From NCBI GenBank assembly GCA_944989445.1, contig CALYLW010001199.1, positions 124,001-188,000 of the forward strand: 64,000 nucleotides of DNA. The letters are read 5' to 3'. Position 1 is the first letter of the stretch, and the number at the start of each line of letters is the position of its first letter. Source of the DNA: Ampullaceana balthica. Lineage: Eukaryota; Mollusca; Gastropoda; Lymnaeidae. Under the pieces are notes generated by a model. That model ran no database searches. It was not told where the DNA came from and was given only the letters and a program-made list of their open reading frames with translations. The position numbers and the translations under genes are program-made. Positions 1-13,500 of this stretch are shown piece after piece.

Positions 1-127
1 GCAAACCTATTTATAATATGGAATTATATTACCCACAATTATTGTGTATCTTTAACCTCAAGTCATATCTTTTCTTTTTTTTTAAAATTTGAATTTAAAA
101 AAAAATAAGGTTACATTTTAGACTTTA

Positions 128-130
<3 letters not shown>

Positions 131-185
<55 letters not shown>

Positions 186-187
186 GT

Positions 188-222
<35 letters not shown>

Positions 223-255
223 AGGAGAGAGAGTAGAGAGAGAGAGAGAGAGAAA
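131..255. repeat. (GA)n microsatellite
   Basis: Near-pure GA with a few GGA interruptions. Open frames here are repeat artefacts. Confidence 0.95.
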
Positions 256-742
256 AGAAGCTATATATTAAAGACAGTGAACCTATTTGATTAGATTTTA
301 CACCGGTGAAATATTGTCTTAATTTTCTTATCTGGATCGGCCAATGAGAAGCGAACCACTTGCTCTGTCGTGACTTTCTGAACGATCTTATCACTGTGCC
401 ACAATCATGTCAGACATTAAGGAAATTTCAGTTCATAAAATAATCGCACACTTTAAGACCTTTAAGCTTTAGCACATTAATTTAGCCGTATTAATATTTT
501 TGAGCCTTTTCTCCTTCTAAAAATGAATACCACACATTTTCTGTTTAATAAAGTATTACGTTATATAATACGAGCAAGAAAGCCCGTCCAAGGGACGTTC
601 CGCAACCGTTCGGTGGCATGTTGTAACTCAAGCAGCCGTCTCGACCGGCATACACGTGCATCACGTCAAAAATACTATTGACTATAGTTAAAATAAATAA
701 GTCGTAAAAAACAGAGCTTTTACTATAAATCCCAAACGCGCA
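256..742. other. Unannotated intergenic DNA
   Basis: Nothing recognisable seen; AT-rich single-copy-looking sequence. Confidence 0.5.
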
Positions 743-745
743 TAA

Positions 746-1023
746 GGGGCCGTCCATAAAGTACGTCACGCTATTTTTGAAATTTTTTAAACTCTCCCCT
801 CCCCCTGTCACAAACTGTCACAAATCTCGGACCCCCCCCCTTCCCCTAAAGTACGTCACACTTTCGAACAAAAATTGTGTTTTTTATTAACAAAATAATT
901 AAAATTTGATATAAAACAGCATGAAGTCACACATGGCCGGGACCCCCCTCCCCCTGTCACAAACTGTCACACTTTCTTACACCCACCCCCCTCTGGAGCG
1001 TGACGTACTTTATGGACGGCCCC
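746..1023. mobile_element. Harbinger-like MITE, TAA target duplication
   Basis: Termini GGGGCCGTCCATAAAGTACG and its inverted copy at the right end, flanked by TAA on each side. The interior is non-coding with C-rich tracts. Five more copies have TAA or TTA duplications, the signature of PIF/Harbinger insertion. Confidence 0.85.
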
Positions 1024-1026
1024 TAA

Positions 1027-2220
1027 CTCAAAATGAAGTCTTGGAAGAAATACTGCACCCAAAATACTCGTTTTGAACGTCCGCGTAAAAGTATTCAATA
1101 TGATTGGCCGTAGGAGTTATATGTGTTTGAGGGACCAATCGCTATCGAGGATCCGACGGAAGGGACAGAACATTGCCTTTTACTATATAGGATTATTATA
1201 TAGGATTATTATAAAGGATGTAAAGTGAACAAAAATGTATATGATACAGCACCAGTTTCACATAGAAAGATTCAAGATGCTATTATAAATTAAACAAATC
1301 TGATCTTACTTTGAAGAAACGTTCTCTATTCCGCCAAGACTTCGCCCTCTTTTTAACCGACCAAATAAATAAATAAATATATTTAAAAAATCAAAAATAA
1401 ATAAATACAGGTTCAATTGTTTAGAAGCGAATTCACCAATAAATCGATTCCTCCATCCTGTTAGGCATTTTTTGTCATTCACAGACCCCAGCTAAAACAG
1501 AGCTAAACAAATAAACAACTTTTAATTCACAGACGCTATTTAAAACAGAGCTAGATTAATAAAGAGGATAGTTAAATAATCGTGTGTTATGACATATGTA
1601 ATGTATGTTAATGTCATCATCAATGACTGCCTTATAAAGTCAGAAATCTGGAGCGTTCTATTAATAACCCAATCGCCTTTGGTGCGTTATATATAATGTA
1701 GATAGCACAGATGGCCTACACTCTGAAAAAAAACCTATTAAAAAGTCCTCGATATCTTATAAAAAACCGAGATTCTTAAAAAATAACATGACATTATAGA
1801 GAATAGGACCGTGATAAATCTATAGAATTCATTGCCATAATACTTTAAATTATAAGCTACTGTAAAGGACAGTATACATGTGTAGGCCTAAATGTTTCAC
1901 AAATGTCTTAATCTTTGCACATAAACAAAAGTAGTTTAAATCCATTTACCGTGTTTCATCTACCCTACAAATAGAACCATGATTGCCTTAGACACCAAAA
2001 TAATTTGAGAGATATATAAACATACATGTATATTAAATAAATTAATTTCATAAGCATTCAATGAATCGTAACTCAACCAGACAAGTTTCCTATTCATACG
2101 ATTGGTTCTGCTGAAAAATGCCCCAATGTATTTGTCACAAACGACGTAATTAAAAAAAATTCAGTTTTGAGAGTTTCAATACAATAGAAATGTTATTGTT
2201 ATTAATATTATTATTATTTC
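1027..2220. other. Unannotated intergenic DNA
   Basis: No coding, RNA or clear repeat structure seen apart from short (AAAT) runs near 1365-1400. Confidence 0.5.
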
Positions 2221-2224
2221 TATT

Positions 2225-2830
2225 ATTAAATCCTTTATATTAACTCGTGGCGTCTGCTTGATGCCTTGATTGTTTGCCGAAAAATCTTTGGATCGATTTT
2301 AACCCACTTCCTCGTATGCTAGCGTGCTGAAATTTTGAAGGCAGACTCGTGCCGACAATATCTCTATCTATATTAAAGATCGATCGAATGTACTGTAATT
2401 AAATTAATGAATTTTTAGATTATCTCTTTTTATCTCTATGTATCATGTAATTTTGTGAGATAGAGTGTCGCGGTGCGTATTATATTGAACAAATTTTTTA
2501 ATATTTTCCTGTCACGCGGTGCGGTGCGTATTATATTGACGATACTTTTGAAAATATATTCCGATCTGTAAATGTAAATGCTAGTAATTGGAATTCTGTC
2601 TCGCGGTGCGCACTATATTAAACATGTTGTTTAAAAACCTTTTCCCGTGATCACATCGAGCTGAAATTAAGCAGGCAGACTGTAGTAGTTTTAAAAAAAA
2701 ATATAGTCCTTTACATATTTGAGAAATAACTAAAAATTCGGATTTTGGGATTGTTCGATGCGTATTATAATGAACATACTTTAAGTTATGTCTTGTATAT
2801 AAAAAAAATTATAGTACAAAAAATTGGTTT
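2225..2830 (-). mobile_element. Degenerate copy of the TAAATCCYTTATAT-terminated element
   Basis: Starts AAATCCTTTATATTAACT and carries the family core (GAATGTACTGTAATTAAATT, then a GAACAT segment), opposite in orientation to the array at 23.6-26.0 kb. The right boundary is approximate. Confidence 0.5.
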
Positions 2831-3222
2831 TTTAAGTTTTTTTTATTACTATTGCAAATTCGATTGCTATCATTGTTATTGCTATTGCTGTTATTGCTTT
2901 GTTATTTTTTTATTATGGGAATGGGCTTTTCTCTGGGGGTGTCTGTTAAGAAAGTATACACATTTTTGTATTCTGTTCCAAGATTCATTTTCTTAACAAC
3001 CACACCCATGGAACAACAGACTCGTTCATTAGAGTTACCTGTGACCTGTGACCTGTGACCCCGGCCACACCTAAACAAAATGACCTGCTGCAGGTCAAAA
3101 ACCTGTGGGTCAATCATTACTTTGAGACCGGCGGATTCCGGCAAAATCTTGTCCAAAGTAGTGCAATAATGTTAAGAGATATTGTTTCAGACAATTTTAA
3201 CCTGCAAGTATTCATTGAATTT

Positions 3223-3832
3223 ACCAAAGAGAAGGTTTGTTAGTATGACGCCCCTCAACATGTCCGTGCCCACGTACAACCAAAGAGAAGTTTGTTCGTA
3301 CGACGCCCCTCAACATAGTCCGTGCCCACTTACAAACCAAAGAGAAGGTTGTTAGTATGACGCCACTCAACATGTCCGTGTCCACTTACAACCAAAGAGA
3401 AGGTTGTTAGTATGACGCCACTCAACATGTCCGTGTCCACTTACAACCAAAATGAAGGTTGTTAGTATGACGCCACTCAACATGTCCGTGCCCACTTACA
3501 ACCAAAGAGAAGGTTGTTAGTATGACGCCACTCAACATGTCCGTGCCCACTTACAACCAAAGAGAAGGTTTGTTAGTATGACGCCCACTCAACATGTCCG
3601 TGTCCACTTACAACCAAAGAGAAGGTTGTTAGTATGACGCCACTCAACATATCCGTGTCCACTTACAACCAAAGAGAAGGTTGTTTGTATGACGCCCTCA
3701 ACATGTCCGTGTCCCACTTACAAACCAAAGAGAAGGTTGTTCGTATGATGTCCACTCAACATGTCCGTGTCCACTTACAACCAAAGAGAAGGTTGTTAGT
3801 ATGACGCCTCTCAACATGTCCGTGCCCACTTA
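3223..3832. repeat. 55-bp minisatellite, about 11 copies
   Basis: Unit contains AGAGAAGGTTGTTAGTATGA and CTCAACATGTCCGTG; length varies by 1-2 bases between copies. Confidence 0.92.
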
Positions 3833-4010
3833 CGATCAGCCCAGGAAGAGTCCACCCGTGTAAGCCCCTATCGTGCCACTTAATGAACTGAACTATCCCT
3901 TAACCCGTCGTTGGGTCGATGGGGCACCATCGTAAACTGCACACTATCTCACGCCATTTGTCCCGGCCCTGTACTGCCTTTTGAGAGTCGCTGAATGACA
4001 GTGCCGCTTA
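3833..4010 (-). mobile_element. RTE-like LINE 3' end fragment
   Basis: The minus strand encodes GRDKWREIV then LRWCPIDPTTG and ends with GTTAAGGGATAGTTC, matching the 3' end of the LINE at 54.2-54.9 kb. Confidence 0.7.
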
Positions 4011-4402
4011 ATATCAGGGATTATTTATAGTGTGTCGATTTTTAAAATATTTTTTTTTAATATATTTATTTATTTATTGAAATGGGACATTTAGAAAAAA
4101 AATTCTAATAAAATGCAAAAGTTAGACTTTTTTTTTAATCTTTCAGTCTTCTTTGTAAATAAAACGTTTTAGTGTAGAGATTGGATATGAAAAATTGGAA
4201 TCGAATTACTCGCGAGATATCACCGGGTATTTCAGCTAGTGAAATATTTATAACGAGATAATACCCGCGGCGTAGCATACGCCGCAGACATGCTCATCAT
4301 AGATAGTGCAAAGAACGGTGAGAGAGAAAGGACACAAACAGCAGCACGAAGTAATGGAAAAAAAAGCAGAAACAAAGATTTTAAAAAATTTAGAAAATAA
4401 AA

Positions 4403-4474
4403 TGTTCCGCTGGGGCTTGAACTCCGGACTTTCCGCGTTCAATGTGGACGTGATAACCACTACACTACGATTCA
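4403..4474 (-). tRNA. tRNA-Val-like relic (pseudogene or SINE head)
   Basis: A-box TAGTGTAGTGGTTATCACG and B-box AGTTCAAGCCC are correctly spaced and resemble tRNA-Val. The acceptor stem pairs at only about four of seven positions, and the anticodon and T stems have mismatches, so it is unlikely to be a working tRNA. Confidence 0.5.
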
Positions 4475-4960
4475 TATGTTATTCTGTGAAGGAACAACGC
4501 AAGTGAATGCAAGAAGCATCGTGCCCCCACCCTCCACTTTTTTTCTTTCTTTCTTTTCATCCCACTACGCTTGCCAACTGTGATCGGTCGACCCCATCGA
4601 GGATCATTTGTCATGCTTACTTGCACATACTCGTTTAGGTGAATTATATTTATAGATTATATATAGAATATTTATAGACGATCATTTTTAAGATTTCAAA
4701 AAAAATATTAAAAAGCGATGTACATTCTAAAAATGCATATGAAAGAAATAAACATAACTTTACTTGTTGAAATTTTGCGGCTCTGTCTGACTGTGGAGCT
4801 CTTGGGATTCATTTCAACAGTTTTGGTCTTTCCATATTTTAAGATTTGATTATTTATTTCAGCTGACGTGAAGCATTTTTGGCTGTAATCCATGAAAATA
4901 TTGAACAGGAGGTCAAAGCCCATGACGTACACAATTCAGTAGACTGTATATTTTCTACAG

Positions 4961-5152
4961 CAGTGCTTCTCAAAGTGGTGGTCCGCGGACCGGTGCGGTG
5001 CCAGTCCGTGGGCCATCCGATGCCGGTCCACAGAAGTAACCAAGAAAGGACATTTCGTTACCACGCCAGTACAGGGAAAATAGTTCACCGGTCCCTAATG
5101 CAATGAAAATAATTCCTGCGGTCCACCATACTAAAAAGTTTGAGAAGCACTG
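4961..5152. mobile_element. hAT MITE, 192 bp
   Basis: Terminal inverted repeats CAGTGCTTCTCAAAGT / TTTGAGAAGCACTG. Flanks TTCTACAG and GTCTACAG form an 8-bp duplication with one mismatch. Confidence 0.85.
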
Positions 5153-5384
5153 GTCTACAGCACCCGGATTGTAAACTTGACCCTACGAGATGACAACAAT
5201 TGTTCCAGACCGCACCCCAGATGACCGACACCTATTTCTACTTTTAACCCGATCTCTTCTTCTCTCTCCTTTCTGTTTTCTCCGTACCGCTCCACCATTC
5301 ATGTATATATTTTTCCTTCTTTTCTTCTTAGCGCCTTTTATCTTCTTTCACACATGATCTTTAAAACCAGTATATTAGCTTCCT

Positions 5385-5865
5385 TTATAAGTTTAGTCGG
5401 ACGGACTATTTTTAATATCCCAATTTTGAACCTTTTCCCGTTATCAAATCATTCTGAAAATTTGCACACATTTTCAATTTCGGTGAAAGTATTTTTGTGA
5501 ATTTTTACAGATTGATCAAGTGTACCGTAATTAAATTAATCCACTTTTAGTGTATCACTAATAAACATATGTAATCCAATTTCACAGTTTGTTATTGTTT
5601 TTCTTCCAGTGCCAGTTCAGTTCACGCGTTGACGCCACCCATCGATGTACCGGCGTGCTTTGTTTACATTTTAACGTGTCACGCTGAGCTTGGTCCAGCG
5701 ATCGGTGACCAGACCTTTCCCCTCTCCCCCCGGACCCCCCCCCCGTCTATACAGAAAAGGGGAGTTTAGGCAAATTCAGTCTGTAAATGTTTGACGCGTT
5801 GAGTTCTGTATCATATATATTATTTATAAGGTATTTATAGTCAAAAACTTTGTTTTTTTTCTATT
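5385..5865 (-). mobile_element. Degenerate copy of the TAAATCCYTTATAT-terminated element
   Basis: Retains TTTATAGTCAAAAACTTTG at its right end and the GATCAAGTGTACCGTAATTA core. Confidence 0.5.
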
Positions 5866-6065
5866 TTGTTATTGAAAAAATCATCTCTTTGAGCGATTGA
5901 TTTCTTTTTTAATCTGGCCTGTATATTAAAAAAAAACTGTAGTTTTTAAATTTAAAAAAAAACAAAATGCCATTTAATACAGTATCGTATTGTTACGTTA
6001 TGAGGAGAAGAAATATAAATGAACAGAACACAAGTGTATTAACAGCGAAGATTAATTTTTAAGTC

Positions 6066-6071
6066 TTTATT
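6066..6071 (-). terminator. Poly(A) signal of gene A
   Basis: AATAAA on the minus strand, about 45 nt after the stop codon. Confidence 0.65.
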
Positions 6072-6115
6072 ATTAAAGGTCTCGTCCCTCAATCGCGCTC
6101 CAGGGTGTAACAACT

Positions 6116-6219
6116 TTAAATGTTGATCTGTTGGTTTATCCAGCTCTTGAGCTCAATGACGTCAGCGTAAACACCTGGTCTGTAGGCCTGGGCACAGCCG
6201 TAGCCCCAGCTCACAATAC
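6116..6219 (-). CDS. Gene A exon 9: C-terminus and stop
   Basis: 104 nt encoding [20 protein letters not shown] through INQQINI and TAA. The SWG and GVY segments line the substrate pocket. Confidence 0.95.
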
Positions 6220-6811
6220 CTGGACACGTCATAGTTAAATTTTTTATTTATATACATATATATTTACATACATACAGTTATATATATATATATATATATA
6301 TATTAAAGAGAAAGAAGCGTAAAAAAATCTAATATATATATAAAAATGAAATGGAGTAAGAAAGAGATAGAAAACGATGTAGAAAGGACCAAAGGGTCAG
6401 AGAGAGTGAGCAAGAGAGAGAAGGAAAAAAAGAGATAGAGAGAAAGATAGAGAAAGACAAGTGAGAGAGAAAGACAGAGAAAGATGAGAGAGAAAGAGAG
6501 AGAAAGAGAGAGAAAGAGAGAGGGGGGAAAGAGGGAGAAAAAAGAGAGAAAGAAAAAAGAGAGAAATAGAGAAAGAGACAGAGAGAGAGAGAGAGAAATA
6601 GAGAGAGAGATAGAGAGAGAGAGAAATAGAGAGAGAGAGAGATAGAGAGAGATAGAAATAGAGAGAGAGAGAGAGAATTAGAGAGAGAGATGGAGAGAGA
6701 GATAGAGAGAGAGAAATATAGAGAGAGATAGAGAGAGAAATAGAGAGAGAGAGAGAGAGAGATAGAGAGAGAGAAATAGAGAAGGAGAGAGAGATATAAA
6801 TAGAGAGAGAA

Positions 6812-6852
<41 letters not shown>

Positions 6853-9800
6853 GAGAGCGAGAGAGAGAGAGAGAAATAAAGAGAGAGAGAGAAATAGAGA
6901 GAGAGAGATAGAGAGAGAGAGAGATAAATAGACAGAGAGAGATAGAGAGAGAAATAGAGAGAGATAGAGAGAGAAATAGAGAGAGAGAGAAATAGAGAGA
7001 GAGAGAGAGAAAAAGAGAGAGAGAAATAGATAGAGAGAGAGAAATAGAGAGAGAGAGAGAAATAGAGAAAGAGATAGATAGAGAGAGAGAGAGAAATAGA
7101 GAGAGAGAGAAATAGAGAAAGAGAGAGATAGAGAGAGAGAGATAGAGAGAGAGAAATAGAGAGAGAGAAATAGAGAGAGAGAAATAGAGAGAGAGAAATA
7201 GAGAGAGGGAGATAGAGAGAGAGAGAGATATATAGAGAGAGAGATAGAGAGAGAGAGAGGGGGGAGAGGGAGAGAGAGATATATAGAGAGAGAAATAGAG
7301 AGAGAGAGATAGAGAGAGAAATAGAGAGAGATAGAGAGAGAGAGAAATAGAGAGAGAGAAAATAAATACAATTTAATATAAAACAGCGTAACGTCAAACA
7401 TGGCCACTCCCCCTCCCCCTGTAACAAACTGTCACACTTTCTTACACCCCCCCCCCTTTGGAGCGTGACGTACTTTATTGACTGCCCCTATCCTTTTTAA
7501 CTTTAAAAAACTGAACTATTTTAATAGAAATTTTTTTAAAATTTAATTTATTAAATGTATTTTGTTTTACAATTTCAGTTCAAAGTGTTAACTCACCTGT
7601 GAGTGTCCACCTGTTTTTCCTGTAGGTGTACAGGGGGCCGCCGCTGTCACCCTGTTTTATTCAGAAAAAAAGATAATCTTAAGTTGAAAGTATTATCAAT
7701 GGTATAATTCTCAACGAAATCTAGATAAAAATTAGCTGTTATCCAAAGTAACGTAGCCCATATTCTAAAATGCGCGTTTCCTTGGATCTATGGTGCGTAA
7801 TCAATTAATGCTGCTGTTGAACTTTTTAATGATTTAAAATTTCTAATATTTTTTTTAAAAATTGTTGAAACGTGTGCATAGGTGTATCAAGAAAAAATCT
7901 ATCGGTAGGAAAGTTTAAATGCAGTTGCGTTGTAAATAGGTTGAGCTAGGCACTTAATTCCTTTCTCCATAGCTCTTTCCTTGAAGTTGTTTGTGAAAAT
8001 CGTGGTCCGCAGCTGTCGGCGTTTTTGCGTAGCTACGTCATATTTATAAGTCAACAGCAAGTCTGAAGCTAATGCATGTTATGGTACTATATTAAATTTT
8101 GAGAGAAAAAATAAATATAATTCTTTAATGGGAACATTTTAAAAGGTTTCAAATGCACACAAGAATGGTAATTTTTTGCTTTGAAGTTTTTAAAACTCTT
8201 TTGGTTTGATAGATGAAACCGATCTTGTTCAATGTTTTCATTTCAATTATTTCTACTTAGTGTTCAATCGGTTAATTACTAAATACTATCGACAGAGAAA
8301 CAGTGATTGATTTTATACCACTATTCTTCCACACCAATTTTACGGAAAGTACCTGAAAGCCTGAAAGTACCATACGAGAAGTTGATTAACACTGTGTAAC
8401 AAAATTTATTACCGTATATACTCGTTCGCAAGCCGACCTTTTTTAGACAAAATCTAGGAGGAAAAGTTTGGGGGTTGGCTTACCAGCGGGTCATTAACGT
8501 ATTTCTGCATGGATATTGAATATCGGTGTTTTTATTGTAGATCATCATGGTCCTTATCTACATTCTACAAGATTCGACTGCTCTACCAGAAGCTATAATA
8601 TAATATTAAACATCTGCACATACCTTATTTACTCATTGTATTTATTTTTGTGAACGTTTTAATAAATTGTTTTAAAAATTTTGCTTTAAACAACGAATTT
8701 TAATGTACGCGCTTTCGTCACTGTTTACAAAAGAATTCTTTTTAAATACCGGTAACTCTTGCCTAACAAAGAGCACAAAGACAAAGATAGGCAGTACAAA
8801 GTAAACAATCATAATGACCGATTTAGCGTGTAGTTTAAAAAAAAATGTGTACCATTTTGTTTAAGCTGTCCTATTATTTTTGGGGGTCGGCTTGCGAGAG
8901 GGTTATACTTTTCTCTTCCAAAAGTTGGGGTAAGCTTATGAACGAACGGGCTATAGAACGAGTGTATACGGTAATTTTAAAAATAAACAAATAAAAATAG
9001 CACTTCTTAGTTTATGGATAAATTTCTTTAACTGGACTTGTTTTGAGTCAAGTCTTCAGACATAACACTTAATTTTGAATCCATTATATTTTGATGGCAT
9101 CATTACCTGACAAGAGTCAATGCCACCTTCAGTCACACCAGCGCACAGCATTCTGAGAGTGATAGCACTCGCGCCGTAACGGTCTTGGCAAGTTCTCCTC
9201 GACTTGATAGGTTTAGTCACTTGGCGAAGTCTCGTGGGAGATGTGCCTCCTATGGACATGGCAAACGATTGTGTTAAATGGAGATGTGCCTCGAATGTAC
9301 AGAACAAAAGATTTTGTTAGATAGAGATGTGCCTCGTATAAAAAGAAGAAGATATTATGTTAAATAGAGATGTGCATTGTATGTACATAACTAAAGTGTG
9401 TGTTAGCAAGTGATGTCTCTCATATTTTCAGAACAAATATTGATTTGATGGAGATGTGCCTCGTGTGACAGACAATTTTGTTTTTGTTAATTGAAGAAAT
9501 GCTTCCTATAAATATCTCCAATGACATGTCCTTTATGAGAGGTGTCTTTATGTCTCACAATTACCTGAACTTGTGGTTCCCCATCCTGCCACAATAGCCA
9601 GCTCGCCTTCAACCCAGTCCTCGTTGGGCAGACAGACAGGCGCGATGTAGTTGTTGGTGGGCAGAACTGTGGACACGCGGAACACTGCGATGTCGTAGTC
9701 GTACGTGCTGGAGCTGTAGGAGCTGGAGAACAAACCCAGGATATTGTTAAGGCGGCAACATCGATAAACAAGATGCCCTGACCAAAGGCGTCACCAAGGT

Positions 9801-10529
9801 TGGCGTCATCTAGTAGGTCATGGTGCCCCCCCCCCTCACAACTTACCACGTAGACTCCTCCATGGCCAAACAACGGGAACATACATAATTTTACTCTTTC
9901 ATGTCACCCCTTGTGATGGAGTCACCTGGTGCGCTCCACACCCCAGCACCCTGTAGTGACGCCTTTGACTCTAACAACAAAATTGGCTAACGACAATGAA
10001 AAGGGTTTTTTTAAAAATAAAAACCTTTTCATTGTCGTTAGCCAATTTTAAATTAAAAAAAGGAACTGCCTCTTTACAAACATAGTTAAAAATTGGCTGT
10101 TTGTTGTTACCTGTGGGAAACCAAGGTACTGAAGTAAATGGTGATTCCGTTAGCTCCGAGAGTTGTCCTATCATGAATACCGCAGTAGGCAAGGAAGCGA
10201 TTGGGTCTTCCGTTTCTGAGAGAAAAACATCGGGGAAACGATGATAAATAATGTATGTTATGGAAGATAAGTATTGAGATTGAGAGAGAAGAGGTCTGGA
10301 TACTAAAAGAGAGAGAGGAGAGAGAGAGAGGAGAGGGAGAGAGAGAGAGGTGGTGAGGGAGAAAAAGTAGAGAGAGAGGGAGAGAGATATATAGAGATGG
10401 GAAGAAATAGTAATAGAGAGAGAGAGAGTCAGAGAGAGAGAGAAAGAGAGAGAGATATAGAGAGAGAGAGGAGAAAGAGAGCGAGAGAAAGAGATATATA
10501 TAAGGATAGATAGAGAGGGGGAGAAACAC

Positions 10530-10590
<61 letters not shown>

Positions 10591-13500
10591 GGTGAGAGAC
10601 AGAGAGAGAGAGAGAAAGAGATAAATAAATAACGGCTGATGTTAAAGAAGAATAAAATGGAGAAACAAACAAGCAAGTGAATGATCATGAAGTACAAAAA
10701 ATGAAAACAAAAACCCAAAGAATTACAATTAGAAAAAGAATTTTAAAAAAAAACGATTTCAGCTCAATGAAAGATATCAAGAAATTCACTACTGCAATTT
10801 AGTTTTAAAAACAAAACAAATACAAAAACAAATGACGTGTGCGTAGATTCACTTGACAGGTTTCGTGCACTCACTCGACGCAGTGGGCGGCCGTTATGAA
10901 GTAGTACTGACCAGCCAAGTTCTTGACCAGATTACCACCACACATGTGGCTGGTGGGATACGTGGACGACCGCAAGCTGCACTGAAAATGTTGAGAAACA
11001 AGTGGCGTGAGTCGTAAGTTCGATCCTTTAGGGACATTTCTTCATTAAAACTAATTATTATCGTTACTGTTGATGTTAATAATATGTTGGTTGTTTTTAA
11101 AAAAAAATATTTATCAATAAGATTAATGACAATATCAACATACAATGCCTGACCATACAATAAAGATGAATAATTACAATAAAAGAACTTATAGACAAAA
11201 TATCAACAAAGATGCCTGGCCATACAATTAACCAGCTTGGAAACACAGTATCAACTTACAATGCCTGGCCAGGAATTCGCCTTGGCCTCCACACCACCGA
11301 CGATTCTCAACTGAAGCTCAGAAGCCCCATTATCAGCCAGCAGTGGTCTCTGTCCGCACCCCGAGGCGTCGATTTGTGTAGGTTTACTGTACGGGACAAT
11401 GTAAACAATGAAACAATGAGCGAGAATGCAGTTTTCTTGAGAGGGGGGGGGGACACGCATTTCATGACACAACAACTCAAAGATCAATGATCAGGAATTG
11501 ATGCAAGAATTACGAAAGTTTAGCCCACCTTAGACCACCTTAGCACAGCTTAGCCCGAATTAGGCCACCTTAACCTAACTTGGCCCATCTTATTCCACAT
11601 TAGCCGAACTTATCCCCTCTTATCCCACCTTAGCCAACCTTAACCCACCTTAGCCGAACTTAACCCACCTTAGCCCTTCCGTACCTTTAACCTAAAGGTA
11701 TGAATTGTGACAAAGTCGGCTGATTTGTTTTGTAGCGCCCCATCCCAATTAGATTACGTCTGACTGGTATCCTATCCTACGTTTGCCCATTAGCAACTCA
11801 TGATTTGTACAACGACAAGTTAGATGTTTTCACTCGGAAAGCTCCACGGAGTTTCAATATCACAAATTCATTCAAAAACACTTTCAGAAAGAAAACTAGC
11901 TCAAATCTTTAATAGGGTTGGTCATTTCTAAAGCCGAATAACGTCATAGCTCAACGAGTAATGTTCTATTTTTAGATTACATTTTAGCGGAACAATGTTT
12001 TGAAGCATAAATACAGTCGAATCACTATGTTCTCAAAATTGTTAGCATAGTAAAATTACGAAACTATTTTCCTTTTTCAAGTCCAATTTGCTGTCTTAAA
12101 TTAACGAAGAATTAACAAATAGCTGACAAAATACAGCCTTCTCAATATACCTACATTTACATATTGACTCGTATCTTTTATTAAATTTTTATGAAATCTG
12201 TCCTTAAAAAAGATAAATATAGCCCCAATATTTCTATTAATAGCTCGCCGCCATATTATAACAAGGCCTCCAAAACATATTTTTTAAAAACCCCTAAAAA
12301 AACCAAGTTTTTTACTATAAATCCTTTATCTAGGAGACATAAATAAAAGAATTTTCATTATAATACGCAGCGCAAGACAATCCAAAAATACAAAATTTTA
12401 GTTATGTCTCATATAACATGTTTAATATAATGCGCACCGATCGGGAATATATTTTTAAAAAGTATTGTCAATATAATACGCACCTTATTGCGCGACAGGA
12501 AAGGTTGTTCAATATAATACGCACCGCGACACTAGCACAAAAATTAACATTTTACATAGATATAAATAAAGATAATAACGGTACATTCGATTTATCTGAA
12601 ATTTTGATAAATCCTTTTTATCATCGGCACGATTCTGCCTGCAAAATTTCAGCTCGCTAGTATACGAGGAAGTTGGTTAAAAATCGATCCAAAGTTTTTT
12701 CGGCAAGCAAGGCCGCAAACAGACGCCACAAGTTAATATAAAGGATTTAATAAGGTTCTTGCTTACATTCTGGCAAGATCCAGAAGTTGTCTGGCATATG
12801 GAGAAGGCTTTGCATAGGCTGGAAAGAATAATACAACAAAATTGAATAAAAATACATCGTTAAGCCTTGGACTTTCAATTTAGAAACTTTTTGAAGCAGG
12901 ACAAATATTTAAAGAGCAAATGCCGTGATTATAATTTGGCTGTTTCAAAGTCGATCAAAATGTATCTGACGTCCAATTTTTTTCTTGATGACTTCTCTTA
13001 CTTTTTGGTCATCTGACGTTTCAATGTTCAGACATACCATTTACGTGACAAGCGTTTAAAATAAATATTATCATTTAGATCAGGACTGCGATAAAGCTTT
13101 GAAATAAACTGCAATATACACAAACGAATTGTGTGATCAAAACATTAAACTAAAGCTTTATTAATAGACTAATACGCGAGTAGACAATGCGGCGTATGCC
13201 TTCATCAGTACAAATAAATGAGCACAAATATTTAAATTTAATGTACACCATGTAGTACATACTATATCATTTGTTCGACTCATTGAGCTTCGTGGTTAAA
13301 AACATGCCGTCTTACAGACGGTCAGTTGTCTTCAAAATCAGAACTCATCGGTCAGCTTTTTTTTTGTTATTTTTTAAGTAGTAGCTCATAAAAGTCAGCT
13401 CACCAATACCCTAAAGTTCCCTCACTATTTCGTTAAGTTTCACTCAGCCATGAACCAAAAGGTCATCGAACAACACCCCTGAAGTTTACTCCCCAATATA

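Noticed and set aside
4403..4474. Functional tRNA gene
   Set aside because: Stem mismatches in acceptor, anticodon and T arms; kept only as a tRNA-like relic.
6397..7427. Long Ser/Leu-rich open frames (336 and 249 codons) on minus
   Set aside because: They are translations of a GA-rich microsatellite inside the last intron of gene A.
9487..9882. 131-codon minus frame overlapping exon 6 of gene A
   Set aside because: It reads exon 6 in the wrong frame and runs into a MITE; the true frame contains [11 protein letters not shown].
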